Origin: Methyloradius palustris | GTDB taxonomy: Bacteria > Pseudomonadota > Gammaproteobacteria > Burkholderiales > Methylophilaceae | Assembly: GCF_019703875.1 (NCBI RefSeq) | Contig: NZ_AP024110.1 | Coordinates: 1,612,001 to 1,676,000, forward strand | Length of the DNA: 64,000 nucleotides | Direction of reading: 5' to 3' | Part shown: positions 47,915-57,331 of the stretch, piece by piece | Numbering within the stretch: the stretch's first letter is position 1 | How the letters are laid out: every line of letters starts with the position of its first letter | Notes under the pieces: generated by a model | The model's database searches: none | What the model was told of the DNA's origin: nothing | What the model saw: only the letters and a program-made list of their open reading frames with translations | Position numbers and translations under genes: made by a program

Positions 47915-48685
47915 TTAGCGAAGTTTCAATTGCCAATATACTGCTGAAGAAAAAAATTGCAGCATGCTACTTAGATGCCAAATGAGATATTTAAGCTTAT
48001 GGTGACTACTACGTCTTGCGTAATGAATTATCTGTGATTGCGGAGAAACAACGACTTTATGTCCCCCAAGTCGTAATCGGGCACATAAATCAACGTCTTC
48101 ATAATACAGAAAGTATTTTTGATCGAACCCATTGAGCTTTTTGAACATATCATAACGGAACATCATGAACATCCCAGCGACCCAATCAGGAAATATGGCC
48201 TCAATTCCTACCTCATAGTCATTTACTTGAGACATTCCAATTACTTTCCCCAGTATTTTTAGTGGGGTTGGAAACTTGCGCATGCTATCTTCCAAACGCC
48301 CACTTTCTCCAATTACAGTGGGTGCAGCTAATCCAATAGATTTATCTTCCAATAAATGAAGTAGATGCTCAAATGGATTTTCATTGATTCTTATATCGGG
48401 ATTGAGAACACAAAAGTATTCACCTTTTGCTCGAGTGAAAGCTTGGTTATGATTCTCTGCAAATCCTTTAGGTTTAGAATTATTAGTGATAACTATAGGA
48501 AAAGAATATTCAATAAGATCTAATTCTAGATTCTCGGGTAAATTAATTGTAAGTAAAATCTCGATAGAGTTTTCTTTACAGTTTTCTTTTATATCTTGTA
48601 AAAGTAATTTGACCAAATGGCCTTGCAAGTGGCTCACAATTGAAATTGATATAGTATTAGCTTTGCTAAACAGAGGGTCTTTCAT
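47915..48685 (-). CDS. Glycosyltransferase family 2 (rhamnosyltransferase/WbbL-like)
   Basis: 256 residues, GT-A fold. The N-terminus is less canonical, but FAENHNQAFTRAKGEYFCVLNPDI is the GT2 core with the metal-binding region. WVAGMFMMFRYDMFKKLNGFDQKYFLYYEDVDLCARL is typical for WbbL/RfbF-type transferases. It adds one sugar to the growing lipid-linked glycan in the cytoplasm. Donor unknown. Confidence 0.88.
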   Translation of the reverse strand: MKDPLFSKANTISISIVSHLQGHLVKLLLQDIKENCKENSIEILLTINLPENLELDLIEYSFPIVITNNSKPKGFAENHNQAFTRAKGEYFCVLNPDIRINENPFEHLLHLLEDKSIGLAAPTVIGESGRLEDSMRKFPTPLKILGKVIGMSQVNDYEVGIEAIFPDWVAGMFMMFRYDMFKKLNGFDQKYFLYYEDVDLCARLRLGGHKVVVSPQSQIIHYARRSSHHKLKYLIWHLSSMLQFFSSAVYWQLKLR

Positions 48686-48709
48686 TTTTTTAGTCTACAA
48701 ACACTATAT

Positions 48710-49312
48710 CTAAATTTTTCTGTAAACAGCTATTAAACAATATTGCCTGATCAAACGTGAAAAAACGTCACTTTTAAAGAAAAAAGGAATAGAAAAAGAA
48801 TTGAGAAATTGCCACCTCACATCAAGCCCTTTTAAATCAATTGAGTCGTAGAACTTTTTATGGTCAATATCAGAATTAAAACCACGGATACCAGGGACTA
48901 CAATAACAAGACCTCCACCCTGCCTAGTTATCCGATAGCATTCATCTAGTGTCTTTTGCGGGTCTTCTATATGCTCTAGTACGTTATCAAGTACACAACA
49001 ATCAAATTGACTATCTGATATAGGAAATTTCCCATCAATATTAATCAATTCGGCACGCATACCTTTTGACTTGCAATAATCAATAGCAATAGGATTAATA
49101 TCTAAGCCTTTAACTGTATTGGGAAATGACCCCAATAGCCCACTACCTATTCCAGACCCTATTTCGATCACATCTTTTCCAAAAAAACGGGCACTAATAA
49201 ATATAATTGGTGATGAGAGATATTTTTTATAAATACTCCCGAGAATACTAATTTGCTTTAAATGTGAAAAATATTTTTCATATTCATTAGAGTTTTTTAT
49301 TGTCTTTTTCAA
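48710..49312 (-). CDS. SAM-dependent methyltransferase
   Basis: 200 residues: motif I VIEIGSGIGSGLLG, motif II KGLDINPIAIDY, motif IV CCVLDNVLEHIEDP, then GGGLVIVVPG. The start is TTG, with no strong ribosome binding site. Located in the glycan cluster between GT2 and WbsX genes, so it probably methylates a sugar of the glycan. The gene is AT-rich like its neighbours. Confidence 0.78.
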   Translation of the reverse strand: MKKTIKNSNEYEKYFSHLKQISILGSIYKKYLSSPIIFISARFFGKDVIEIGSGIGSGLLGSFPNTVKGLDINPIAIDYCKSKGMRAELINIDGKFPISDSQFDCCVLDNVLEHIEDPQKTLDECYRITRQGGGLVIVVPGIRGFNSDIDHKKFYDSIDLKGLDVRWQFLNSFSIPFFFKSDVFSRLIRQYCLIAVYRKI

Positions 49313-49342
49313 TTTGAAATTTTCTAAGCGGCACTAGGCGTT

Positions 49343-50521
49343 TTAATTATTAGAGTTAGTCGACAACGCTTTCTCGAGCGCTTCTAGGTATTGATGTGAG
49401 GTTTTCTCATCTGGCTCTAAATATGTCCCCTCACTCCACTCGTTCCAAGCGTTAAGAAAAATGAAGTTTTGAGGTAACTTTCTCTCACTCATTGTCCCAA
49501 CTAATTTTTTCATCCAAAAATAAAATCTCTCAGGTGTAGCCCCTCTAAAAATTGTGGCTCTTTTTTTGTAACGCGCCGTATTATCCCAATCTACGAATGC
49601 TCCTGGATAAGTAGTTAATTTATTGTCAGGCCGAATCTCTACAATATGCTGCCATGCTTCCTCATAATTATGAAAAGTTAGTTCTTTAATAAATTTTGCT
49701 CTTAAACCTCTCAGCAAATCTTGATATTTCTCAGGCAAGCTTCTAACCAATTTAAATAGCTGTGAATGTCGGATTGATCTTGTATTGTATGAAGGAGAAC
49801 CAACCGCCTCAAAAGGCTGAAATTGGAATATAGCATCGAATGAATTTAAACAATCGCTATTAGGTAGTTCGTATTGCTTCTGAAAAATAAAATATAGTCC
49901 CGGCAGACCATCTTTTACAGCAAGCTCACGCCAATAAGCCAACATTCCATCAATCTTCTCTATACGTTGTGGTCTATAAATAACAAAGACAGGTTTACCA
50001 TCCACTTTAATTGCCCTAGGGTCTTTCCAGGCTTTAATCAAATAGTCATAGTGTTTTTTCCAACTATGTTTAGTCGCAGGATGCGTTTGTTGGATAAGAA
50101 TGTGATGATCACGACCATCCCATCTTTTTGACCAAGTCTCATTCGCCCATGACAAACAAAAAGGGAAATCCAACTCCTTATTTTCCAACATTAAGTTAGT
50201 AGGGGTTTCAAGCAATTGTTTGCCATCAAACCAGTAATGATAGTGACAAAATCCATGCACACCATATTGTTGGGCCAGATTAATCTGCCAGCGTAATGTC
50301 TCTAGTTCAGACTGATCGTAATAATTGTTTTTAAGCGGAATACGTGGCTGATGATGCCCATCATATTGCGGAACTCCAGATTTAACATTATCCCAATCGG
50401 TAAACCCTTTACCCCACCATTCATCATTTTCAGGTATTGCATGTAGTTGTGGGAAATACATTGCAATTAACTTTATTGAATTATCTGGCGCTTCTATATT
50501 TTGTTTTCGAGAAATACCCAT
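49343..50521 (-). CDS. WbsX-like glycan biosynthesis protein (GH99-like fold)
   Basis: 392 residues. IAMYFPQLHAIPENDEWWGKGFTDW is the signature of the WbsX/Glyco_tran_WbsX family, a glycoside hydrolase-99-like domain often in O-antigen clusters. FCHYHYWFDGKQLLE, LSWANETWSKRWDG and LNAWNEWSEGTYLEPD are further family hallmarks. Its exact reaction is not settled. I take the ATG at 50521, with AGGG eight bases upstream, over an in-frame TTG at 50566. Confidence 0.87.
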   Translation of the reverse strand: MGISRKQNIEAPDNSIKLIAMYFPQLHAIPENDEWWGKGFTDWDNVKSGVPQYDGHHQPRIPLKNNYYDQSELETLRWQINLAQQYGVHGFCHYHYWFDGKQLLETPTNLMLENKELDFPFCLSWANETWSKRWDGRDHHILIQQTHPATKHSWKKHYDYLIKAWKDPRAIKVDGKPVFVIYRPQRIEKIDGMLAYWRELAVKDGLPGLYFIFQKQYELPNSDCLNSFDAIFQFQPFEAVGSPSYNTRSIRHSQLFKLVRSLPEKYQDLLRGLRAKFIKELTFHNYEEAWQHIVEIRPDNKLTTYPGAFVDWDNTARYKKRATIFRGATPERFYFWMKKLVGTMSERKLPQNFIFLNAWNEWSEGTYLEPDEKTSHQYLEALEKALSTNSNN

Positions 50522-50612
50522 TACCAGCACCCTAGACTTACTACTTATATTGAACCTTGAATACAAACTTCAACTCAAGCCTGAGTTTATGTAGTTCATT
50601 ATTTATGATTAA

Positions 50613-51467
50613 TTAAGATTTTTTGACGAAATATTTATGACGTAGCTGGTATAGTTTTAGTAATTTTTTATATATACCATCACTAAGATATAAGCGTAAA
50701 AACGCTCGTGTTGAATCCATGAAAGTAGGCGTTTGAGGAATAACTGCCATTTCAATTAGATTGATTGGTTCGCCAGCATTCCCAACTGGTACAGCCTTTA
50801 CAATCACTTGATATATCAATCCAAAAGGATTTTTTGCAAGTGCATCGCGCAATTCTTTTGATGTTTTTGCCCAACGCTTTGAAAATTCAGTATGTTCAGG
50901 ATTTCGAACAACAAATTCAGCATGCACAATTTTCATTCCAGCATCTTCAAAAAGTTTTTGTATATTTTTAATACCAAAAAAGCGTATATGTGTTCGATCT
51001 AACAAACCAAAATCCAGATATTCAAAGTCTTCATCAAACAGGCAAGCATGCACTACTGAATGACCAGCATGTGGTAAAGATATAACCATATAACCATCTT
51101 TATCCAGTAGCTCCTTGATAGATTTCAAGACTTTCAAAGGTTCATAAACATGCTCTAATACATCTGCGGCAACAACCACCTCAAACTGCTGATTATTTTT
51201 TAATACTTTTGGCCAAGAAGCATCATTCAAATCCGCCTGATGAACTTCTTCACATATAGAGGCTAGCTTTTTAATTGATTCTTGATCAATATCTAAGGCA
51301 GTGACCTTGCATTTTGATACACCAGCTAGAAGCTTTGTAATTGATCCAGGCCCACACCCTATTTCTAGAACGCGCTTACTCTCCCCCACAATCCTTACAA
51401 CGCGAGCAGGCCCACTATCTGCGTCTAATGCAACCCTATATTCGTATTTATGCCGATCACTTGCCAT
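50613..51467 (-). CDS. SAM-dependent methyltransferase
   Basis: 284 residues: VLEIGCGPGSITKLL (motif I), VTALDIDQESI (motif II), VVVAADVLEHVYEP (motif IV) and ISLPHAGHSV, a Methyltransf_11/23-like layout found in O-antigen clusters next to GT genes. AAGGATAATGC before the ATG at 51467 supports the start. The C-terminal ~80 residues (after AVPVGNAGEP) are not part of the Rossmann core. Substrate probably a sugar; unknown. Confidence 0.8.
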   Translation of the reverse strand: MASDRHKYEYRVALDADSGPARVVRIVGESKRVLEIGCGPGSITKLLAGVSKCKVTALDIDQESIKKLASICEEVHQADLNDASWPKVLKNNQQFEVVVAADVLEHVYEPLKVLKSIKELLDKDGYMVISLPHAGHSVVHACLFDEDFEYLDFGLLDRTHIRFFGIKNIQKLFEDAGMKIVHAEFVVRNPEHTEFSKRWAKTSKELRDALAKNPFGLIYQVIVKAVPVGNAGEPINLIEMAVIPQTPTFMDSTRAFLRLYLSDGIYKKLLKLYQLRHKYFVKKS

Positions 51468-51525
51468 GCATTATCCTTGAGATTTTTTGTAAAGTTTAAA
51501 TCTAGATTTGCGCTGAACTACACGT

Positions 51526-52203
51526 TTAATTGATAACTTTTTCCCACACATTAGTTTCAACATTAAATTTCTTCAGAATTTGAGCTGGAACTCCAGCAGC
51601 AATCGCCATCTCTGGGATATCCTTTGTTATCACTGAATTAGCGCCGATTACCGAACCACTGCCAATTTTCACTGGGCCAACGATCACTACATTATCTCCA
51701 AGCCATACATTATTTCCGATAATGACAGGGCCCAAAGAAACCAATTTTCTTGCTATTGGTGACTCTTGGGGATTGCTTTGCTCAATTCCTTTATACGATC
51801 CATGGTTATGATCACTAATATAGACACTACTACCAAACAAACAATCATCACCAATTTCTATTTTATTTATAGCTGAAATATGCAATCTGTCAGCAGCATA
51901 AAAACGATATCCAATTATTATTGATGGCGAGAATAATTGTGCATTATATTTAAAAACCGCCTCAATCCAGGCTTGCTTTTTTATCGATGCCAGCCCCTTA
52001 ACCACAATTCCATTACTACCCGATACGCGTGACCCAGAACCTAGACATGAATTAGGCCACCCAACTACTTTTGCCGACAAGATGCTAAATGCAATATTTA
52101 CTAACTCTTTAATTACCTTAATTATCGCTGCAAGTGAACGCTCATTACTCGAAGACTTCAATACATATCGAACATTTCCAAACACGAAACGCAAAAATGA
52201 CAT
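51526..52203 (-). CDS. Hexapeptide-repeat acyltransferase (LbH, WbbJ/CysE-like)
   Basis: 225 residues; the C-terminal half has left-handed beta-helix hexapeptide repeats (IIGNNVWLGDNVVIVGPVKIGSGS). The catalytic His is probably in SDHNHGSY, and the closing VITKDIPEMAIAAGVPAQILKKF is typical for sugar O-acetyltransferases. It would O-acetylate a sugar of the glycan. I take the ATG at 52203; a GTG precedes it at 52206. Confidence 0.83.
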   Translation of the reverse strand: MSFLRFVFGNVRYVLKSSSNERSLAAIIKVIKELVNIAFSILSAKVVGWPNSCLGSGSRVSGSNGIVVKGLASIKKQAWIEAVFKYNAQLFSPSIIIGYRFYAADRLHISAINKIEIGDDCLFGSSVYISDHNHGSYKGIEQSNPQESPIARKLVSLGPVIIGNNVWLGDNVVIVGPVKIGSGSVIGANSVITKDIPEMAIAAGVPAQILKKFNVETNVWEKVIN

Positions 52204-52235
52204 CACGATATAACCATAACCTTATTAATCATTTT

Positions 52236-53231
52236 TTATACCAACCTTGTACCAAGAACACGCCGAAGTATATTTAAGAATTGGTTATAACGAAATGCCA
52301 AGAATAATGGAAGCTTAAGAAGAGGAAATAAAAAAATATAATATCTCCAATTACTATCAAATATTTTGCTTAGGCTAAGCCCAATATTGCTTTCAATAAA
52401 TTTACTAGATTTCATTCTAATTTCCAAAACAAACCCAGGGAAAAAATTTACAATAGTTCCATTCACAATGGATTGAGCTTCTTTAGGCTTATCAAATAGA
52501 ATTCGGCGGGAAATGGTTTGTAGATTTTCGCCAAAAACTTTAATTAAACTATATCCTTCAGTATTCCCACCTTTTGCAGCCACGATCCAGTCCTGTAGAA
52601 AAATAAAAATTTTTCCATGAATTAATTGTGGCAAAACCCAACTGAGCTGAACTAGTTTGGTACCCATCAATTCGTTTCTATACTCTCTGCCAATTCCGCT
52701 CCGCACAATTAAACCTGAAAGATATGTCAGCATTACATTTGTTTGCTTTGTAAATTCAAATGAAGTTTTATATCTTATTTCCCCATGCTTTTTATTTCCA
52801 AAAACTTTTTCTTCATAATCATTTATAAACCAATAGTTGTTTACATATAAAAGATCAACATCTTGCGAGGAAATTGCATTCAATACTTTGTTTAATCCAT
52901 AAGGCAAAAGCACATCATCGTCACCAAAAATCCATACATAGGGGCTTTTAGCAGACTCGTAACATTGAATAAAATTGAAATCCATACCCATATTATTAGC
53001 ATTCTTTATAGACTCTAATCTCCCAAGAAAAATACTTTTATATTTTAATATGACCTCCGATGTATTATCTGTAGAAGCATTATCCGATATAAAAATTGTG
53101 ACTAGCCCTTGCTCATGCTCGGTTAATCTAAAAAACTCATTTTTTATTCTTTCCAAACAAAATGTTAAAAGCTCACATCTATTATATGTTGGAATAGCGA
53201 TGGTCAATAATGGCTCATTACTCAGAATCAT
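52236..53231 (-). CDS. Glycosyltransferase family 2
   Basis: 331 residues. LTIAIPTYNRCELLTFCLERI opens the GT2 fold. SDNASTDNTSEVI (nucleotide binding) and the DxD-type SPYVWIFGDDDVLLP (residues ~107-121) are clear. The C-terminal ~150 residues are specific to the enzyme. AT-rich. It is 30 bases before the acyltransferase gene. Its GT2 paralogue follows the ABC gene. Confidence 0.87.
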   Translation of the reverse strand: MILSNEPLLTIAIPTYNRCELLTFCLERIKNEFFRLTEHEQGLVTIFISDNASTDNTSEVILKYKSIFLGRLESIKNANNMGMDFNFIQCYESAKSPYVWIFGDDDVLLPYGLNKVLNAISSQDVDLLYVNNYWFINDYEEKVFGNKKHGEIRYKTSFEFTKQTNVMLTYLSGLIVRSGIGREYRNELMGTKLVQLSWVLPQLIHGKIFIFLQDWIVAAKGGNTEGYSLIKVFGENLQTISRRILFDKPKEAQSIVNGTIVNFFPGFVLEIRMKSSKFIESNIGLSLSKIFDSNWRYYIFLFPLLKLPLFLAFRYNQFLNILRRVLGTRLV

Positions 53232-53323
53232 TAATATCTTTCAGTGACTTACAAAATTCTTGAGCAATCTAATTAAAAGACGAAAAAGTATCGATGTTGG
53301 GCATTAAAATTAATCACTCACTA

Positions 53324-54373
53324 TTAATTAATAGGAAAGCGAAAGAGTCGAGCTCTTATCGTCCCCAAAACTATTCGAAGAATACTAAATGAAATGTGAG
53401 CATCAAAAATTAATTTTCTGATGCTATAGTTGCCTGAGAAATAAAGGTTTTTTCGTGAAAAATCTTTATAAAAATATAAGCCAATAGACAATAACTCTGC
53501 CAGATATACATCCCTAGATTCCATATCATAATGAAGACATAAATACTTATTCTCCATTAGAGCTTTATACCCAAAAGTTGCAGCAAGTATATTTCGAGTA
53601 AACACATCAATCACTAGCATATCTTTTTCCTGCCTTCTAAGCGCTAGAGAATTAATATGAGTTGTATAATTCAAAGCCACTTTTAGTCTACCCTCAGGAG
53701 AATAAAAAGCTTCTTTTGATTTTCCACTAGCATTATAAGATTTATGTTTAGCGGCTACTTCTGCAGTTTCAGTAATAAATACTTTGTTGTGGTAAATTGC
53801 GCCATCGCCCAATGTACAAAGCTCTGCGAAAATAAAATCCAATGCAAACACATCGACGAATCTAAAATCTGAAAATCTCTCAGTGTGATTAATCAACTTC
53901 AAAAATTCATTCTTAAAAAAATACCCTGTTGGATGATTTCCTTTGTACGCTACATTTTTTATTGCGAGAATCCCTTTGGAAAATATTTCAGGCAGAGATT
54001 TATTTAATGAATTAAGCTCACAAAAACCGCAACTAATATTTGTATGTTGCAAAAGAAATGATTTAAATTTAGTTATTTGATTGGCAATTAAATTATCTTT
54101 ATCAGTTGAAAATACTAAATACTTTCCCCTTGCCTTATTTAAGACATTTAATCCATTGTACAAACCACCCATATTTTTCTCGTTACTAAAAAGTAACAGT
54201 CTTTCATCATTAATTGATTTGAGAATAGTTAAAGTATCATCAGTAGAGCAATTATCTAATACAACAACTTCAATATCGGCGTCACTACAAGAAAGGATAT
54301 TTATAACTAAAGCATAAACACTTTGAGCCCTATTGTAGGTAGGAATACAGAAACTCAACGCTATTTCAGTCAT
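53324..54373 (-). CDS. Glycosyltransferase family 2
   Basis: 349 residues: LSFCIPTYNRAQSVYALVINI, EVVVLDNCSTDDTL and a DxD-type site FSTDKDNL. Same layout as the GT2 at 52236, with a divergent C-terminal part. Its ATG overlaps the end of the ABC exporter gene by eight bases, so the two are coupled, which hints at a shared pathway step order. Donor sugar unknown. Confidence 0.86.
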   Translation of the reverse strand: MTEIALSFCIPTYNRAQSVYALVINILSCSDADIEVVVLDNCSTDDTLTILKSINDERLLLFSNEKNMGGLYNGLNVLNKARGKYLVFSTDKDNLIANQITKFKSFLLQHTNISCGFCELNSLNKSLPEIFSKGILAIKNVAYKGNHPTGYFFKNEFLKLINHTERFSDFRFVDVFALDFIFAELCTLGDGAIYHNKVFITETAEVAAKHKSYNASGKSKEAFYSPEGRLKVALNYTTHINSLALRRQEKDMLVIDVFTRNILAATFGYKALMENKYLCLHYDMESRDVYLAELLSIGLYFYKDFSRKNLYFSGNYSIRKLIFDAHISFSILRIVLGTIRARLFRFPIN

Positions 54374-56129
54374 TGATCAATCCATTTGTTTGATATATTT
54401 TACCGTCTCGCATTTCAATAATATGCGTACAGTTTTTAACTGTAGTAAGTCTATGGGCAATAATAAATATAGTAATGTTTTCACTTAAATTTTCGATAGC
54501 GTTCATAACAAATTGTTCAGTCTCATTATCTAATGCGCTGGTTGCCTCATCAAATATGATAATGTCTGCCTCCTTATATAGAGCACGAGCAATACCAATT
54601 CGTTGACGCTGTCCTCCAGATAGCTGAACACCTCTCTCACCAATAGTAGTGTTATATTTATTAGGCCACTCTTCAATCAGGTTTGCTATTTGCGCTTGCT
54701 CTGCTGCATGTTTTACTCGTTGAGAATCAATACTAGTTTTATGTATGCCAAAAGCTATATTTTCTTCAATACTATTATCAGACAAGTAAATTGCTTGAGG
54801 AACATGAGCAATTCGAGATTGCCATGCAGATAAATTAGGAGGAGTGATCTCCGTACCATCAACCTTAAGGCTACCTTCACTTGGTTGCAATAGCCCCATA
54901 ACGATATCCAGAAGCGTGCTTTTGCCGCTTCCAGTAGTCCCAATAAACCCTACACGGCTACCTTTATTAATTACAAGATTCACTTCTCTAAATACCCATG
55001 GAGTTTGTTGGGTGTAGCGATATGAAATATTATTTAATCGAATATCCTTTTCAAACCTAATAGAGGCTTTAGAAAGGCTAATTTGATGATCAGGTATCTT
55101 TTGATCTAATAACTCGAGCGCATCCTGCAAAGAGGCTTGTGCTCCGTGGATTGTCGACCACGCCCAATAAATTTGTTGTAATGCCGGTAACAAGCGCTGC
55201 ATACCAAGCGCTATAGCTGCAAGAGTTGGCACCGCTGCAGCAGCATTAGTAGCCTGTTTAGTAAGAATATAGGCAAGAATTGCCAGTAGCATCATGGCCA
55301 AAACTTCCATAAAATACCGTGGTCCATTGCTTAATATCTGGTTGCTACCTTGAGCTCTTCGCAGTTTTTTCTCAGATTTAAGGTACTTCTCACAAAAGTA
55401 ATCTTGTGTGCCGTCAATTAATACGTCTCGAATCCCTCCCAAACCTTCTTGCAAGGACTTAAGAGTCTGGTTTGATTCATAAGCAATTTGCTCACTATTT
55501 TTTCTAACAATATTCTTAGTCAGCTTAATTATGACAACGTAAGCAAGCCCACAACATCCAAAGGTTACTAAGACAGTTACTGGAATTATTGATATCAAAG
55601 CAACATTAATTGCTAATAGCATTACACATGCACTAAAAAATATTAAACAAGGTATAAGGATATAGGAGATAACCTCACTGATCTTTCCTGTAATACCACT
55701 AATTACTTCGCTACTATTCCGTGAAATATGAACTGAATATGGCTGGTATAAAGTACGGCGAAAAACGTTAATACTGAGATCAATTCCAATAGCAAAAGAT
55801 AATCGCATAGTCGACCATAAAACTAATAATCTCATTGCTCCCGCCACGACCGCTGCTATACAAAAAACAATAGTTAAGGGGAAAAGTAACTGACCTGGCG
55901 ATGTTATTCCCAATACTTTGATGAAAGGCTGGGCAAGAGGATGCTCAAAAATGCGATTAGGATCAGTTAGAATTCCAAGGAAAGGCAATACAGCGCCAAC
56001 ACTTACAATCTCTGTGAACGAAGAAATAATCATGAATACAATTAAGAATTTCAACTGCAACCTTCTACGCCAACTTATATGGCTCCAAAGTCGGCGTAGA
56101 AGTTGTGATATAGGTTGAGCTGAGGCCAA
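54366..56129 (-). CDS. ABC exporter, probable lipid-linked glycan flippase (PglK/MsbA-like)
   Basis: 587 residues, full half-transporter: six TM helices (~25-320) and a nucleotide-binding domain (~345-580) with Walker A GTTGSGKSTLLDIVMG, signature [15 protein letters not shown], Walker B IIIFDEATSALD and H-loop IIAHRLTTV. GERGVQLSGGQ and the position within a glycan cluster suggest a PglK-like flippase for undecaprenyl-linked oligosaccharide. The start is TTG without a clear ribosome binding site. No Wzx/Wzy or Wzm/Wzt pair is in the window, so this may be the only export system visible. Confidence 0.82.
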   Translation of the reverse strand: MASAQPISQLLRRLWSHISWRRRLQLKFLIVFMIISSFTEIVSVGAVLPFLGILTDPNRIFEHPLAQPFIKVLGITSPGQLLFPLTIVFCIAAVVAGAMRLLVLWSTMRLSFAIGIDLSINVFRRTLYQPYSVHISRNSSEVISGITGKISEVISYILIPCLIFFSACVMLLAINVALISIIPVTVLVTFGCCGLAYVVIIKLTKNIVRKNSEQIAYESNQTLKSLQEGLGGIRDVLIDGTQDYFCEKYLKSEKKLRRAQGSNQILSNGPRYFMEVLAMMLLAILAYILTKQATNAAAAVPTLAAIALGMQRLLPALQQIYWAWSTIHGAQASLQDALELLDQKIPDHQISLSKASIRFEKDIRLNNISYRYTQQTPWVFREVNLVINKGSRVGFIGTTGSGKSTLLDIVMGLLQPSEGSLKVDGTEITPPNLSAWQSRIAHVPQAIYLSDNSIEENIAFGIHKTSIDSQRVKHAAEQAQIANLIEEWPNKYNTTIGERGVQLSGGQRQRIGIARALYKEADIIIFDEATSALDNETEQFVMNAIENLSENITIFIIAHRLTTVKNCTHIIEMRDGKIYQTNGLIND

Positions 56130-56188
56130 GATATTATTACGCTCACTAATGGTATATGGATAAATACTTCGAAAATCTTAATGTCATT

Positions 56189-57088
56189 TTAATAATCAAT
56201 ATCTACCATATAGAGAGTAAATATTTTTAATAATCCCTCCTCAATATTAACTTTTGCTGTCCATCCCAGATCATTCATAGCACTAACATCTGCTTTTGAA
56301 TCCATTATCTCGTCACTTCGATACTCAATAGCCCCAAAACATAAAGCTGATGAACTATGAGATAAATCTTTGACTGATTGTGAAAAGTCCCTGACTTGCA
56401 AACTATTACCTGTTCCCACTTCAAAATTTTTGAAAGTAAAACTGTGATTGCTTCCATATTTAATAAGTGTCACAAATGCATCAGTTACGTCATCCACATA
56501 AATAAAATCACGTTTTTGATGCCCATGTGTAAGATTAACTTGCGAAATTCGCTCAACTGCAATTGCTTGTACTAGGCTCTCTACAAACTTTGACCTACTA
56601 TCGTATGGACCGTACATATGCTCCAAGGTGACATTAATTATATTAATTTGAGTTGAGAACTGTTTGAGCCAAACTAATAAGCTTTTTTTCGATAACGAGT
56701 AATTTAATAGGTTTGAGTAGGTACTGCCAGCTTTATTAAAATATGAGTCTGTATTGATAAAACATTGCACTCCATACTCAATACCAAGTTCCAATAAGCG
56801 AATTGGCAATATTAGATTAGCATCTAATATTTTAGAAATACTGCCATTCCCACGTCCGTATTCAGTTGCAGTGTGCACTATCACATCAACTTTATTTTGC
56901 TCAAAAATTGAGCGTAGAGATATTTCTTCACAATTGTAAAATCTAAAATTTGGATGATTTAACCATTTATTAATTCGTGAGAAATTTGAGTTTACTCTAA
57001 CAACAGCTATCACCTTATAGCCCTGGCTCAACAACTTACCAAGTAAATGACTTCCTAAAAATCCCGTTGCGCCTGTCAAAACTATCAA
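56189..57088 (-). CDS. NAD-dependent sugar epimerase/dehydratase
   Basis: 299-residue extended SDR: LTGATGFLGSHLLGKLL (Rossmann), catalytic Y-x3-K in NYSLSKKSL and HMYGPYDSRSKFV. RDFIYVDDVTDAFV is the typical substrate region. AT-rich. The start is TTG with GGGGGA upstream. It is near the RfbH/TPP set and could be the reductase or epimerase of that pathway (the role YerF has in yersiniose synthesis), though this is only context. Confidence 0.8.
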   Translation of the reverse strand: MIVLTGATGFLGSHLLGKLLSQGYKVIAVVRVNSNFSRINKWLNHPNFRFYNCEEISLRSIFEQNKVDVIVHTATEYGRGNGSISKILDANLILPIRLLELGIEYGVQCFINTDSYFNKAGSTYSNLLNYSLSKKSLLVWLKQFSTQINIINVTLEHMYGPYDSRSKFVESLVQAIAVERISQVNLTHGHQKRDFIYVDDVTDAFVTLIKYGSNHSFTFKNFEVGTGNSLQVRDFSQSVKDLSHSSSALCFGAIEYRSDEIMDSKADVSAMNDLGWTAKVNIEEGLLKIFTLYMVDIDY

Positions 57089-57331
57089 GCTAGCAGTCCC
57101 CCAAAGTCTATATTCTCATTCATTACATGTACCTATTATTTTATCAAACTCAATAGTGACTATTTTTCAATAGCTGACCACACGCTGACATCCATTCCCG
57201 AAGTTAGAATATTTACTTAGAACTAATTCTAAATAAATACCCATTATCTAAATAAACTCAAAGTTATATCTCTTTATCTTTGGAATAATGTCATCCAATT
57301 TAATCTAAAGCTCTTCTGCAATCCTTTAAGA

